DNA of 47,806 nucleotides from Fibrobacteria bacterium. GTDB lineage: Bacteria; Fibrobacterota; Fibrobacteria; UBA11236. The first letter of the stretch is position 1; the number at the start of each line of letters is the position of its first letter. The stretch lies in NCBI GenBank assembly GCA_021155885.1, contig JAJNBB010000012.1, forward strand, positions 1-47,806, in the 5' to 3' direction. The position numbers and the translations under genes were made by a program. Below, in pieces: positions 36,709 through 45,339 of the stretch. The notes below the pieces were generated by a model. That model saw nothing but the letters and a program-made list of their open reading frames with translations. It was not told the DNA's origin and did no database searches.

Positions 36709-38391
36709 ATGCTTTCGATGCGACGCTTTTCGCCCCTGATTTTATGGGCGGGCGTGCTGGCCCCGGCCGCAGAGGCCCCAGGCGCCGCACCGCGAGATTC
36801 CGTCCGGGCATGCCTGGATTCCTTGGCCCTCAGCGTGGAAGGCAAGGCCGCCGCGGTCGAATGCCTCATCGCGCAAAGCCACGCTTCCGCCGACACGGCG
36901 TTCAAGCCTCTCTTCACCGAAATCGCCAACGGCGGCGTTTTCGTCGCCAACTTGCCCGGAAGACCGCACGCGCTGGTCGTTCCCGGCGAGGAAATCGAAA
37001 TCGACGGCGCCTATTTTCGTCCCGTCCGCCTGGCCTATCCCTACCAGGACCTGGCGGGAAGCGACGGTAAGCCGCTCCTGTTTTCCTCGGATTCCCTCGT
37101 GGAACTGGACGTGGGCCGCGTCGAGCGCGGGCTCGTGCAGCCCGTGCTGACCGAATTCGAGCTTTCGAGCCTCGACCCGTCGCGCCGCCGCTCGGCCGCG
37201 CAGCTGGTGGGGGAAACGCGGGACGTATCCCAGCTGCCGGCCCTGCGCATCGCCGCGGCCGCCGAAAAGGACAAACGCATCAAGCAGGTCATGGACGAAT
37301 CGCTGGCGCGCCTCGAGCTTTCCTCCACGGACCTCGCCTTGCGCGTCGCCGCGGCGCAAAGGCTCGGGGACCTGAAAGGCCAGGCGGCGCTGTCCGACCT
37401 GGAGGCCATCGCCGCCGACCCGGCGGAACCCTCCGCGCTGCGCGAGGCCGCCGCCGCGGCGGTCAAGTCCATTCAAAACTGGGCGCAGTTCACCGGCATC
37501 GTCCAGAACCTTTTCTCGGGCCTCAGCCTCGGATCCATCCTCATTCTGATGGCGCTCGGCCTTTCGGTGATTTTCGGCCTGATGGGCGTGATCAACATGG
37601 CCCACGGCGAGTTCATGATGATCGGCGCCTACGCCACCTTCCTGGTGCAGGTGTTCTTCCAGTCCTTTTTTCCCGGAGCGGCGGGGTGGTTTTTGGCGTT
37701 CTCCTTTCCGGTCGCCTTCCTGGCGGCCGGCGCGGCGGGCATGCTGATCGAGGCCACCATCATCAAGCGCCTATACGGCCGCCCCCTCGAGACCTTGCTG
37801 GCGACCTGGGGCGTCAGCCTGCTGCTGATCCAGATCGCGCGCACGATTTTCGGCGACCTGACCGCCGTGAGCACTCCGCCCTTCCTCGGCGGCGGCTGGG
37901 AAGTCCTCGCGGGCGTGGTCTTTCCGTACAACCGGCTCTTCATCATCGTGCTCACCTTCGTTATCGTCGTCGCGATGACCTTCCTGTTCTTCAAGACCAC
38001 GCTGGGCATGAAGGTGCGCGCCGTCACGCAGAACCGCGCCATGAGCGCCTGCCTCGGCGTGCGCACGCGGCGCCTCGACAACATCACTTTCGGCATCGGC
38101 ACCGGCATCGCGGGGGTCGCGGGCTGCGCCCTGACCCAGATCGGCAACGTCGACCCGGGCATGGGCCAGAACTACATCGTCGACTCGTTCATGGTGGTGG
38201 TGACCGGCGGCGTGGGCAAGCTGGTCGGCACGGTGCTGGCCGGGCTGGGCATCGGCACCCTGAATAAATTCCTGGAGCCCTGGTTCCAGGCCGTCTATGC
38301 CAAGGTCATCCTGCTGGGCTTGGTGATTCTTTTCCTGCAGTGGCGTCCTTCCGGACTGTTCCCCGCGAAAGGCAGGCATGAAGACAATTGA
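36709..38391 (+). CDS. urtB: Urea ABC transporter permease UrtB
   Basis: A 560-residue permease. A signal-like N-terminus precedes an extracytoplasmic domain (about 25-265) that contains HEAT-like Ala/Leu helical repeats (VAAAQRLGDLKGQAALSDLEAIAADPAEPSALREAAAAAVKSI). Then comes a LIV-H-type permease of eight or so helices from ILILMALGLSVIFGLMGVINMAHGEFMMIGAY. The cytoplasmic loop TLGMKVRAVTQNRAMSACLGVRTRRLDNITFGIGTGIAG is the ATPase-contact block. The long N-terminal domain is normal for UrtB. AAGGATTTCA precedes the first ATG. It overlaps urtC by 14 bp. Confidence 0.95.
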   Translation: MLSMRRFSPLILWAGVLAPAAEAPGAAPRDSVRACLDSLALSVEGKAAAVECLIAQSHASADTAFKPLFTEIANGGVFVANLPGRPHALVVPGEEIEIDGAYFRPVRLAYPYQDLAGSDGKPLLFSSDSLVELDVGRVERGLVQPVLTEFELSSLDPSRRRSAAQLVGETRDVSQLPALRIAAAAEKDKRIKQVMDESLARLELSSTDLALRVAAAQRLGDLKGQAALSDLEAIAADPAEPSALREAAAAAVKSIQNWAQFTGIVQNLFSGLSLGSILILMALGLSVIFGLMGVINMAHGEFMMIGAYATFLVQVFFQSFFPGAAGWFLAFSFPVAFLAAGAAGMLIEATIIKRLYGRPLETLLATWGVSLLLIQIARTIFGDLTAVSTPPFLGGGWEVLAGVVFPYNRLFIIVLTFVIVVAMTFLFFKTTLGMKVRAVTQNRAMSACLGVRTRRLDNITFGIGTGIAGVAGCALTQIGNVDPGMGQNYIVDSFMVVVTGGVGKLVGTVLAGLGIGTLNKFLEPWFQAVYAKVILLGLVILFLQWRPSGLFPAKGRHEDN

Positions 38392-39514
38392 TCCGAAGGC
38401 CCCGTCCTCGGGCGAGGGGCTCTTCTTCCGCCGGGAATTCCCGGGCCTGCTGCTGGCGTTCATCCTGCTGCTGGTCGTTCCCGTGCTGAACCTCACCGGG
38501 GTGATGTCTGACCTCAGCCTGAACCTTTTGGGCCGCTACCTGTGCTTCGCGCTCGTGGCCATCGGGATCGACCTGATCTGGGGCTATACCGGCATCCTGT
38601 CCCTGTGCCAGGCCCTGTTCTTTTGCCTGGGCGGCTACTGCATCGGCATGCACATGCTGCTCAAGACCGGGGCCCAGGGGGTTTACGGCAGCGCGCTCCC
38701 GGATTTCATGGTCTGGACCGGCGTCACCGAGCTGCCCTGGTTCTGGAAGCCGTTCTCCTCCTTCGGCGCCACGCTGGCCTTCGGCCTGCTCGTGCCCGCG
38801 CTCGCGGCCTTCATCTTCGGCTTCTTCGCGTTCCGCAGCCGCATCAAGGGGGTTTACTTCAGCATCATCTCGCAGGCGCTGGCCCTGGCGGCGTGGCTGA
38901 TCTTCCTGCGCAACGAAACGCGGCTGGGCGGCACCAACGGGCTGACCGACTTCAAGACCCTGCTCGGCTTCCCGCTCGCGGAACCATCCACCAAGCGGGC
39001 CCTCTATCTGTTCACCGCGCTGGTGCTGATCCTGATCTACTTCGCCTGCCGCTTCGCGATCCGCTCGAAGTTCGGAAAGATCCTGGTTGCGATCCGCGAC
39101 AGCGAAACCCGCGTCCGTTTCACCGGCATCTCGGTGGCCCGCTACAAGATCTTCGTCTTCGCGGCGGCCGCCCTGCTGGCGGGCATCGGCGGGATGCTCT
39201 ACGTGCCGCAGACCGGCATCATCACCCCGGGCCGCATGGACGTGCGCAGCTCGCTGGAAATGGTGGTGTGGGTCGCCGTGGGAGGCCGCGCCACCTTGAT
39301 GGGCCCGATCCTCGGCGCGATCGGCATCAGCCTTCTCTACAGCTTTCTCACCGGGGCCCTGCCGGGCTCCTGGCTGTACGTGCTCGGCGGCCTGTTCATC
39401 TTCGTCGTGCTGTTCATGCCGCGCGGCCTGACGGGAGCGTTCGGGGACGCGAAGGCCTACCTGGATAGGCGGCTCGCCCGGCGCAAAGCCGCGGGGAAGG
39501 GGGGCGCGTCGTGA
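38378..39514 (+). CDS. urtC: Urea ABC transporter permease UrtC
   Basis: The second membrane subunit (378 aa), LIV-M-like, with about nine helices. Characteristic blocks are ALVAIGIDLIWGYTGILSLCQALFFCLGGYCIGMHMLL, ALAAWLIFLRNETRLGGTNGLTDF, RFAIRSKFGKILVAIRDSETRVRFTGISVARYKIFVFAAAALLAGIGGMLY and MVVWVAVGGRATLMGPILGAIG. The ATG at 38378 gives a 14-bp overlap with urtB, and the stop overlaps the urtD GTG/ATG region by 4 bp. Confidence 0.96.
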   Translation: MKTIDPKAPSSGEGLFFRREFPGLLLAFILLLVVPVLNLTGVMSDLSLNLLGRYLCFALVAIGIDLIWGYTGILSLCQALFFCLGGYCIGMHMLLKTGAQGVYGSALPDFMVWTGVTELPWFWKPFSSFGATLAFGLLVPALAAFIFGFFAFRSRIKGVYFSIISQALALAAWLIFLRNETRLGGTNGLTDFKTLLGFPLAEPSTKRALYLFTALVLILIYFACRFAIRSKFGKILVAIRDSETRVRFTGISVARYKIFVFAAAALLAGIGGMLYVPQTGIITPGRMDVRSSLEMVVWVAVGGRATLMGPILGAIGISLLYSFLTGALPGSWLYVLGGLFIFVVLFMPRGLTGAFGDAKAYLDRRLARRKAAGKGGAS

Positions 39515-40308
39515 GCGAACGGCTTTTGTACGTCGAAAACCTGTGCGTGTCCTTCGACGGCTTCAAGGCGCTGGACATCTCCTATTTCGGCCTGAACGAG
39601 AAGGAATTGCGCGTCGTCATCGGTCCCAACGGGGCGGGCAAGACCACGTTCATGGACGTGCTGTGCGGCAAGACCAAGCCCGACACCGGCAAGGCCCTGC
39701 TGCGCGAACGGGATCTGCTGCAAATGGACGAGAAGGGTATCGTGGACGCCGGCGTCGGCCGCAAGTTCCAGACCCCCTCGGTTTTCGGCAGCCTCACCGT
39801 CTTCGAAAACCTGCTGCTGGCGCGCAAGGCCGACCGGGGCATCTTTCGTTCGCTGTTCGGCACGCTCGCCGGGGCGGATCGCGACAAGCTGGTCGCGATC
39901 TCCGAGATCGTGGGCCTCAAGAACGAGCTGGAGCGCTCCGCGGGCCTGCTTTCGCACGGCCAGAAACAATGGCTGGAAATCGGCATGCTGCTGGTGATGG
40001 AGCCGGAGCTCATGCTCATCGACGAGCCCGCCGCCGGCATGACCGACGAAGAGACGCACAAAACCGGCGAACTGCTGAAATCGCTTTCGAAGGAGCGTTC
40101 GGTCATCGTCATCGAGCACGACATGGAATTCGTCCGCCAGCTCGACGCGCTGGTCACGGTTCTCTGCGAGGGAAAACTGCTCACCGAAGGAACCATGGAA
40201 AAAGTGCAGAACGACCCGGCCGTCATCGAGCAGTATCTCGGGCGCGCGCGCGAAAAGAAAAAAGAGGAAGGCCGCGCGATCAATGGCAAGGGAGGCGCCC
40301 TTGGCTGA
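39511..40308 (+). CDS. urtD: Urea ABC transporter ATP-binding protein UrtD
   Basis: A 265-residue LivG-type ATPase. Walker [22 protein letters not shown] (38-58), GRKFQTPSVFGSLTVFENL, the LSHGQKQWLEIGMLLVMEPELMLIDEPAAGMTDEE signature/Walker B block and VIEHDMEFVRQL are standard UrtD sequences (LSHGQKQW and AGMTDEE separate UrtD from LivG). The start is a GTG overlapping the urtC stop. The Lys/Glu-rich C-terminus KKKEEGRAINGKGG overlaps the start of urtE. Confidence 0.96.
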   Translation: MSERLLYVENLCVSFDGFKALDISYFGLNEKELRVVIGPNGAGKTTFMDVLCGKTKPDTGKALLRERDLLQMDEKGIVDAGVGRKFQTPSVFGSLTVFENLLLARKADRGIFRSLFGTLAGADRDKLVAISEIVGLKNELERSAGLLSHGQKQWLEIGMLLVMEPELMLIDEPAAGMTDEETHKTGELLKSLSKERSVIVIEHDMEFVRQLDALVTVLCEGKLLTEGTMEKVQNDPAVIEQYLGRAREKKKEEGRAINGKGGALG

Positions 40309-41011
40309 CGTGCTGCAAGTTTCCGCGCTGAACGTCTATTACGGCGAGAGCCGCATCCTGCGCGATGTCGACATCCGCGTCGAGCCCGGCAGGATCACGG
40401 CCCTCATGGGGCGCAACGGGGTGGGGAAGACCACCTTGCTGAAGTCCATCATCGGCCTGCTCCCCGCGCGCAGCGGCGCCGTTGCGCTCGGCGACCGGAA
40501 CCTGACCGGCCTGGCCCCCGAACTGCGCGCCCGCGCGGGCATCGCCTACGTGCCCCAGGGCCGCGAGATCTTCCCCAAGCTCACCGTCGAGGAAAACCTG
40601 GCGATGGGGCTCGAGGCGCGTCCCGGCCCGCGCCCCAAAAAAATTCCCAAGGAGGAGGTCTACGATCTTTTCCCCTTCATCGCGAAAATGGAAAAGCGGC
40701 TGGGCGGAAACCTGAGCGGCGGCCAGCAACAGCAGCTTGCCATCGCGCGCGCGCTCCTTGGCAAGCCGAAGGTGCTGCTCCTGGACGAGCCCACCGAAGG
40801 GATCCAGCCTTCCATCGTGGAAGACATCGGGCGGGTTCTCGAGGGGCTGAAGGCCCAGGGCGACCTCGCCATTCTCCTGGTCGAGCAATTCCTGGAGTTC
40901 GCCAAAAGCTTGGCCGACACTTATACCATCCTGGATCGGGGCGCCGTCGTCGAGGCCGGACCTATTTCCGCGCTGGACGATGAGGCCGCCCGTCGTTATC
41001 TCGCTTTTTGA
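40283..41011 (+). CDS. urtE: Urea ABC transporter ATP-binding protein UrtE
   Basis: A 242-residue LivF-type ATPase: Walker A MGRNGVGKTTLLKSIIG, AYVPQGREIFPKLTVEENLAMGLE, LSGGQQQQLAIARALLGKPKVLLLDEPTEGIQPSIVEDIG and ILLVEQFLEFAKSLADTYTIL. EGIQPS is characteristic of UrtE. The ATG at 40283 overlaps urtD by 26 bp. A TTG at 40301, with GGGAGG just upstream, would give a product six residues shorter that aligns better with typical UrtE starts, so the true start is uncertain. The stop overlaps a strong dyad that may control amt. Confidence 0.95.
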   Translation: MAREAPLADVLQVSALNVYYGESRILRDVDIRVEPGRITALMGRNGVGKTTLLKSIIGLLPARSGAVALGDRNLTGLAPELRARAGIAYVPQGREIFPKLTVEENLAMGLEARPGPRPKKIPKEEVYDLFPFIAKMEKRLGGNLSGGQQQQLAIARALLGKPKVLLLDEPTEGIQPSIVEDIGRVLEGLKAQGDLAILLVEQFLEFAKSLADTYTILDRGAVVEAGPISALDDEAARRYLAF

Positions 41012-41040
41012 CAGAAGTGTCAATTCTTGATTGACACTTC
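41009..41040. promoter_or_regulatory. Palindromic operator-like site upstream of amt
   Basis: GAAGTGTCAAT (41014-41024) and ATTGACACTTC (41030-41040) are perfect 11-bp inverted arms with a 5-bp centre. An overlapping TGACA-GAAG-TGTCA begins in the urtE stop codon. It lacks a T-run and is AT-rich, so a protein-binding site about 95-120 bp upstream of the amt -24 element is preferred over a terminator. Confidence 0.65.
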
Positions 41041-41132
41041 ACAAAACTGCCAAATATTTACAATAACAGCCAATTTATTCAGAAATTTTCGAATCTTGTC
41101 ATCTTTTTTGAAGGATTCGGATAGTTTTCAAT

Positions 41133-41147
41133 TGGCATGATGAATGC
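41133..41147 (+). promoter_or_regulatory. Sigma-54 promoter of amt
   Basis: TGGCATGATGAATGC has GG (41134-41135) and GC (41146-41147) 12 bp apart and matches the sigma-54 consensus apart from C to T at position 6 and A for the first T of TTGC. The amt ATG lies about 64 bp downstream. Confidence 0.8.
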
Positions 41148-41210
41148 TTAAAGAGCTAGCGAGTATCTCAGGGATTCTGCCATCCAACATGTTAAAAAGG
41201 AGCTGACCGG

Positions 41211-42692
41211 ATGACCTTCTTCAAAACTTCCACCGTAGCAAGTTCCCTTTCGCGATTCGCATTCGCGTTGGGACTGCTTGCCACCGCCCAGTTCGGTTTC
41301 GCCCAGGACACGACGGTCGTCGTGACGGAGACCGTCGTCGCCGAGGCTCCCGCCGTCGACTCGGCCCTGATGGGCCGCGTCGCGGATCTCGAAGCGTACA
41401 TGAACAACGTGGCGCCGGCCGCCCTCACCGGCATCCCCGGCCCGGGACATAACGCCTTCATCATGATCTGCGCGGCCCTGGTGCTGTTCATGACCCTGCC
41501 CGGCCTGGCCCTTTTCTACGGCGGCCTGGTGCGTTCCAAGAACGTCCTCTCGGTCCTTGCGCAATGCATGGGCATCTCCGGCCTGGTCGCCATCCTTTGG
41601 TGGGCCGTCGGTTATAGCTTCGCCTTCGACGCCGGTTCCCCGTTCCTGGGCGGCCTGACCAAGGCGTTCCTCGGCGGCGTCTCCGCGGCTCCCAACACCA
41701 CCTATGCCGGCTGGGTTTCCGAGAACGTGTTCGCCATGTTCCAGCTCATGTTCGCCATCATCACCCCGGCCCTGATCGTCGGCGCCATCGCCGAACGCAT
41801 GAAGTTCAGCGCCGTGCTGCTCTTCGTCTTCTTCTGGATGCTGATCGTCTATTTCCCCCTCGCGCACATGGTCTGGGGCGGCGACGGCTTCATGAACGGC
41901 GTGTGGAACGCCGCGGCCACCATCAAGGCCATCGACTTCGCCGGCGGCACCGTCGTGCACATGTCCTCGGGCTGGTCCGCCCTGGTGCTCTGCATCATCC
42001 TCGGCAAGCGCGCCGGCTTCGGCACCAAGAACTTCGCCCCGCACAGCCTCGTCCTGACCATGGTCGGCACCGGCATGCTGTGGGTCGGCTGGTACGGCTT
42101 CAATGCCGGCTCCGCGGTCGGCGCGGACGGCGTGGCCTCGCAGGCCTTCATGACCACCACCCTCGCCGCCGCCATCGCCGGCTTCGTCTGGGCCGTGATC
42201 GACTGGATCCTGCACGGCAAGCCCACCATCCTCGGCTTCTGCTCCGGCATCGTGGCCGGCCTGGTGGTGATCACCCCCGGGGCCGGTTTCGTGACCGCCA
42301 ACGGCGCGGTCCTCATCGGCGTCCTCGCCGCGGTGATCCCGTACTTCGCCGTGGCCTACCTCAAGAAGTGGCTCAAGTACGACGACGCCCTGGATACCTT
42401 CGGCATCCACGGCGTGGGCGGCACCTTGGGCGCCCTCCTGACGGGCTTCCTCGCCACCCCGACCGTGAACGCCAACCTGAACATCAACCTGGCCGACATC
42501 GTGGGCAAGACGCTCTGGATCGAACAGATCAAGGCCATCGTCTTCACCATCGTCCTCTCGGTCGTGGCCACGGTCATCATCGCCTACGTCGTCAAGCTCA
42601 TCGTCGGCCTGCGTCCCACCAAGGACGAGGAAGTCGAAGGCCTCGATACGACGGATCACGGCGAGGCCGGCTACCATTACGAAGAAACCTGA
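41211..42692 (+). CDS. amt: Ammonium transporter Amt
   Basis: Channel of the Amt/MEP/Rh family (493 aa) moving ammonium across the inner membrane. The N-terminus has a signal peptide (SRFAFALGLLATAQFGFAQ) and a short periplasmic stretch. Hallmarks are FIMICAALVLFMTLPGLALFYGGLVRSKNVLSVLAQ, FAIITPALIVGAIAERMKFSA, DFAGGTVVHMSSGWSALV (His of the pore), GTGMLWVGWYGFNAGSA and TFGIHGVGGTLGALLTG (second pore His). The C-terminal tail LRPTKDEEVEGLDTTDHGEAGY is the PII-interacting segment. AAAGGAGCTGACC precedes the ATG. No PII gene is adjacent; the PII genes are 13-15 kb away beside the barrels. Confidence 0.97.
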   Translation: MTFFKTSTVASSLSRFAFALGLLATAQFGFAQDTTVVVTETVVAEAPAVDSALMGRVADLEAYMNNVAPAALTGIPGPGHNAFIMICAALVLFMTLPGLALFYGGLVRSKNVLSVLAQCMGISGLVAILWWAVGYSFAFDAGSPFLGGLTKAFLGGVSAAPNTTYAGWVSENVFAMFQLMFAIITPALIVGAIAERMKFSAVLLFVFFWMLIVYFPLAHMVWGGDGFMNGVWNAAATIKAIDFAGGTVVHMSSGWSALVLCIILGKRAGFGTKNFAPHSLVLTMVGTGMLWVGWYGFNAGSAVGADGVASQAFMTTTLAAAIAGFVWAVIDWILHGKPTILGFCSGIVAGLVVITPGAGFVTANGAVLIGVLAAVIPYFAVAYLKKWLKYDDALDTFGIHGVGGTLGALLTGFLATPTVNANLNINLADIVGKTLWIEQIKAIVFTIVLSVVATVIIAYVVKLIVGLRPTKDEEVEGLDTTDHGEAGYHYEET

Positions 42693-42710
42693 GCGCATCG
42701 AAATTCGCGG

Positions 42711-42741
42711 AAAGGGCGGGCTCATCCCCGCCCTTTTTTTG
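42711..42741 (+). terminator. Terminator of amt
   Basis: AAGGGCGGG pairs with CCCGCCCTT across a 6-nt loop and is followed by seven T. Confidence 0.92.
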
Positions 42742-42834
42742 TTTTAAGGCTTTTTCCCGTGAAAATCCCGTTCGGATCGTTCCCGATTCCCGCCTCCGGA
42801 ACTATATTTGCGGTCCCTTTTTTTCCGGTTTTGG

Positions 42835-42911
42835 CGGGATGTGGCTCAGTCTGGTAGAGCACTTGCTTCGGGAGCAAGGGGTCGTGGGTTCGAATCCCGC
42901 CATCCCGACCA
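42835..42911 (+). tRNA. tRNA-Pro (anticodon CGG)
   Basis: Acceptor stem CGGGATG/CATCCCG, D-arm TGGCTCAGTCTGGTAGAGCA, anticodon arm CTTGCTTCGGGAGCAAG (anticodon CGG), T-arm GTGGGTTCGAATCCCGC, discriminator A and encoded CCA. A -10-like TATATT lies at 42803-42808. Confidence 0.97.
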
Positions 42912-42932
42912 CTCCAGGAAAAAAGAAAGAAC

Positions 42933-42967
42933 GGAACCCGGCCTACCCGCCTGGGTTCCTTTTTTTT
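42933..42967 (+). terminator. Terminator after tRNA-Pro
   Basis: GGAACCC (42933-42939) pairs with GGGTTCC (42953-42959), with extra GG/CC pairing inside, followed by eight T. Confidence 0.9.
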
Positions 42968-42992
42968 CGGGGTTTTGGCGGAATGGGCGCCC
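42960..42992 (+). repeat. Partial copy of the sequence leading into tRNA-Pro
   Basis: A run of T, then CGG and GGTTTTGGCGGAATGGGC resembles the T-run, CCGG and GGTTTTGGCGGGATGTGG that lead into tRNA-Pro at 42815-42843. The copy stops where the D-arm would begin, so it is a duplicated leader or a dead tRNA stump. The rest of the gap up to 43041 shows nothing else. Confidence 0.4.
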
Positions 42993-43041
42993 GGGTCTCA
43001 CGTCCAGCGCCGCGGGCGCTTCTTCCATGTTCGGCGACGAT

Positions 43042-43066
43042 GCAGGGCGAATATTATTCGCCCTAC
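43042..43066. repeat. GTAGGG-class palindromic repeat, 25-bp variant
   Basis: The 25-bp sequence has half-site GCAGGGCGAATA and mirror TATTCGCCCTAC, with one mismatch (C for T at position 2) around a single central T. It lies 12 bp beyond the stop of the ThuA-like gene. Confidence 0.75.
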
Positions 43067-43078
43067 GTCCGGTGCGGT

Positions 43079-44008
43079 TCAACGCGTCGCCGGTCCGGGC
43101 CTCCGCCGCGCCGCCACGGATCGGCCGTCGAGATACACTTCCAGCCGCTCGCCCCCTTTTCCGGCATAAGACAGCGCGATCGTTCGCTTTTTCCCGCGGA
43201 CCTCGGAACGCGGCGCGCGCAAGGCGGTCGCCGCCGAATCCGTCGCCGCCCACAAAACGCCATTGCGCACGTGAGTCATGAAATCGGAGTTCGAGAAAGC
43301 CCCCATGTCATGGCCCACCAGCGTCATCCAGGAGCGCGCGCCCTCGAAGGTCCGGCACCAGGTCATGGGATGGTCTCCCATGTAGCTGTCCGCCAGGAAG
43401 CCGGTTTCGTCCACCGTGGCGATCACATGGATCCCCGGAACATTCCGGGGATTGGCCTGCACGGCATACCATTCGTCCTGCAAGGTGATCCGCGCGGGGA
43501 GGCCGAGCGTGGAAGCGTGGGTTCGGTCCTCCAGCACCAGCGGGGCGCTGCGGTAGGGAGCGTGCGAGCGGAAGCGCGCGCCGAAAAGGTCGGCATACCA
43601 GGGCCAAACCGTCTCCTCGTAGGCGCCGTTCAAGGGCACGGCGCTGTGAAGGCCCACGAAGGCGCCTCCCGCGCGCAGGTAGTTCTCGAAGGCGGCCTCC
43701 TGGGCGCGGGTCAGCAAGGGGGCGTTGCGGTAGTTGGTATTGAGAAAGACCACGACGTCGAAGCGCGCGAGGTTCTGGGCGGTGAAGGCCAGGGAATCGA
43801 CGGTGCTCTCCACGGTAAAGCCATGTTGGGCCCAGTCGGATTTCAGGGCCGTCACCACGCCCGGGGTGGCGGTATGGATATAGCCGTTCTGCTTGTGGAA
43901 GATCAGCACGCGGGGGCCTTGCCCGGCGGCGAGGTTGTAACAGAAGCCAAAGAACCCTGCCAGGCAGAACCAGGCCGCCCGACAGGCGCGCACGCGTAAG
44001 TGAATCAT
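43079..44008 (-). CDS. Exported ThuA-like domain protein
   Basis: A 309-residue protein with a signal peptide (ACRAAWFCLAGFFGFCYNLAAG) and a ThuA (trehalose-utilisation) domain, which has a class I glutamine amidotransferase-like fold. Family blocks: VLIFHKQNGYIHTATPGVVTAL, FDVVVFLNTNYRNAPLLTRAQEAAFENYLRAGGAFVGLHSAV, WPWYADLFGARFRSHA and GDHPMTWCRTFEGARSWMTLVGHDMGAFSNSDFMTHVRNGVLWA. These proteins often act on sugars with Gfo/Idh/MocA partners, and the gene 50 bp upstream encodes one. The enzymatic role is unproven. The extra C-terminal 60 residues are basic. Confidence 0.9.
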   Translation of the reverse strand: MIHLRVRACRAAWFCLAGFFGFCYNLAAGQGPRVLIFHKQNGYIHTATPGVVTALKSDWAQHGFTVESTVDSLAFTAQNLARFDVVVFLNTNYRNAPLLTRAQEAAFENYLRAGGAFVGLHSAVPLNGAYEETVWPWYADLFGARFRSHAPYRSAPLVLEDRTHASTLGLPARITLQDEWYAVQANPRNVPGIHVIATVDETGFLADSYMGDHPMTWCRTFEGARSWMTLVGHDMGAFSNSDFMTHVRNGVLWAATDSAATALRAPRSEVRGKKRTIALSYAGKGGERLEVYLDGRSVAARRRPGPATR

Positions 44009-44058
44009 CCAACCTCCGGGTTTCAGACAAGATACGGCCATTCCCGCGCTCGTGCATG

Positions 44059-45174
44059 CTACTTCTTCGTGGCCGGCCGGGCCTTCACCACCTTCGGTTT
44101 TCTTACCGGCGGACGCCGGATTTCCTGGGCCCGGGTGGGACGCCGCGCCTTGATCAGCGCGGGCAGCCGGACGGCCTTGCCCGCCGCCGCGGACTTGTAT
44201 AGCGCCTCGACGACCCGCACGTCGGCCAGGCCTTCCAGGCCCGAGGGCTCGGGCTGCCGCCCCTTGCGGATGCAATCCGAGAAGTACGAGATCTCGGCCC
44301 CGATCTGGTCGGTCTTGGCGAATCTCATCGTCTTTTTCTTGCCGTCCGACTCCACGGTGAGCACGTGACCCTGGGCGTATTCGTAGGCGTGCTCGAGCTT
44401 CACCAGGCCTTTCGTGCCCGCCACCAGGTAGTCTCCGGTGTCCTGGGCCCCGAAGCTCACCGTGAACGTCGCCAGGCGGTCCCCGGGAAAGCGCAGGACG
44501 GCTCCGGTCATTTCGTCCACTTCCCGAAAGCGCCTGTCGGAGGAGGCCGCGCTCAGGGCCGTGACCTCCACGGGCTCGGCCCCGAACAGAAAGCGCGCGG
44601 CGTTGATGCAATACACGCCGATGTCGTAAAGCGACCCGCCTCCCCGTTCGGCGTCGGTGCGGATGTTGTCGCTGTTCACCTGCATGGTGAAGGCCGAACT
44701 GAAGAGGCGCGGCTCGCCGACGGCGCCCCGGCGAAGGGCCTCGATCGCCCGCAGGTTCGCGGCGTTGAAATGCAGCCGGTACGCGGTCATCAAGCGCGCG
44801 CGTCCCTTTTCCGCCGCCGCGATCATCGCCCGGCATTCGGCCGCGGTCACCGCCAGGGGTTTTTCGCACAGCACGTGCACGCCCTTCCGCAGCGCGCGCA
44901 CGGCGTACTCGCGGTGCAGGTCGTTGGGAAGCGCGATGTACACCGCGTCGACTTCGTCCAGGCAGGCGTCGTATTCGTCATACCCGAAGGTTTTTTCGGC
45001 GCCATAGCGGCGCGAGAGCGCGCGCCGCTTCACGGGATCATCGGATACCAGCGCCGTCAGGCGGGCGTTTCGGGCGTGCCTGAATCCCGGCAGCACGGCG
45101 ACCTGGGCGAAGTGACCGAGCCCCACCACGGCGTAGCGGACGGGTTTGGAAGAGGGATTGGAGCGTTTGGGCAT
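44059..45174 (-). CDS. Gfo/Idh/MocA family oxidoreductase
   Basis: A 371-residue NAD(P)-dependent oxidoreductase with a glucose-fructose oxidoreductase-like sequence. Rossmann region: VRYAVVGLGHFAQVAVLPGFRHARNARLTALVSDD. The catalytic block CEKPLAVTAAECRAMIAAAE contains the family's EKP Lys. The mid-domain RLHFNAANLRAIEALRRGAVGEPRLFSS and YDIGVYCINAARFLFG follow the GFO pattern. There is no signal peptide, and the C-terminal 40 residues are Arg/Lys/Pro-rich. It is the gene before ThuA, and the two may be a sugar-oxidation pair. The substrate is unknown. Confidence 0.92.
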   Translation of the reverse strand: MPKRSNPSSKPVRYAVVGLGHFAQVAVLPGFRHARNARLTALVSDDPVKRRALSRRYGAEKTFGYDEYDACLDEVDAVYIALPNDLHREYAVRALRKGVHVLCEKPLAVTAAECRAMIAAAEKGRARLMTAYRLHFNAANLRAIEALRRGAVGEPRLFSSAFTMQVNSDNIRTDAERGGGSLYDIGVYCINAARFLFGAEPVEVTALSAASSDRRFREVDEMTGAVLRFPGDRLATFTVSFGAQDTGDYLVAGTKGLVKLEHAYEYAQGHVLTVESDGKKKTMRFAKTDQIGAEISYFSDCIRKGRQPEPSGLEGLADVRVVEALYKSAAAGKAVRLPALIKARRPTRAQEIRRPPVRKPKVVKARPATKK

Positions 45175-45255
45175 GAGGCCTCCCTTTTAGGAAGCAGCGT
45201 ACAAAGGACGCGTACCCAGTACCACGCGGGAAGAAAACCACGGGCAATGGTGGTT

Positions 45256-45339
45256 GGGCCGTTGAATTTTTGCGGGTAGGGGCAAATAATTATTTGCCCC
45301 TACGATTCCATGGAATCACACCAAAAAATTCAACGGCCC
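45256..45339. repeat. Nested inverted repeats at the 3' end of thiD, including a GTAGGG-class palindrome
   Basis: The outer arms (45256-45271 and 45324-45339, 16 of 16) use the last coding bases of thiD as one arm. Inside are a perfect 28-bp palindrome at 45276-45303 with half-site GTAGGGGCAAATAA, and a 14-bp palindrome GATTCCATGGAATC at 45304-45317 that overlaps the thiD stop. It may act as a terminator. Confidence 0.8.
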
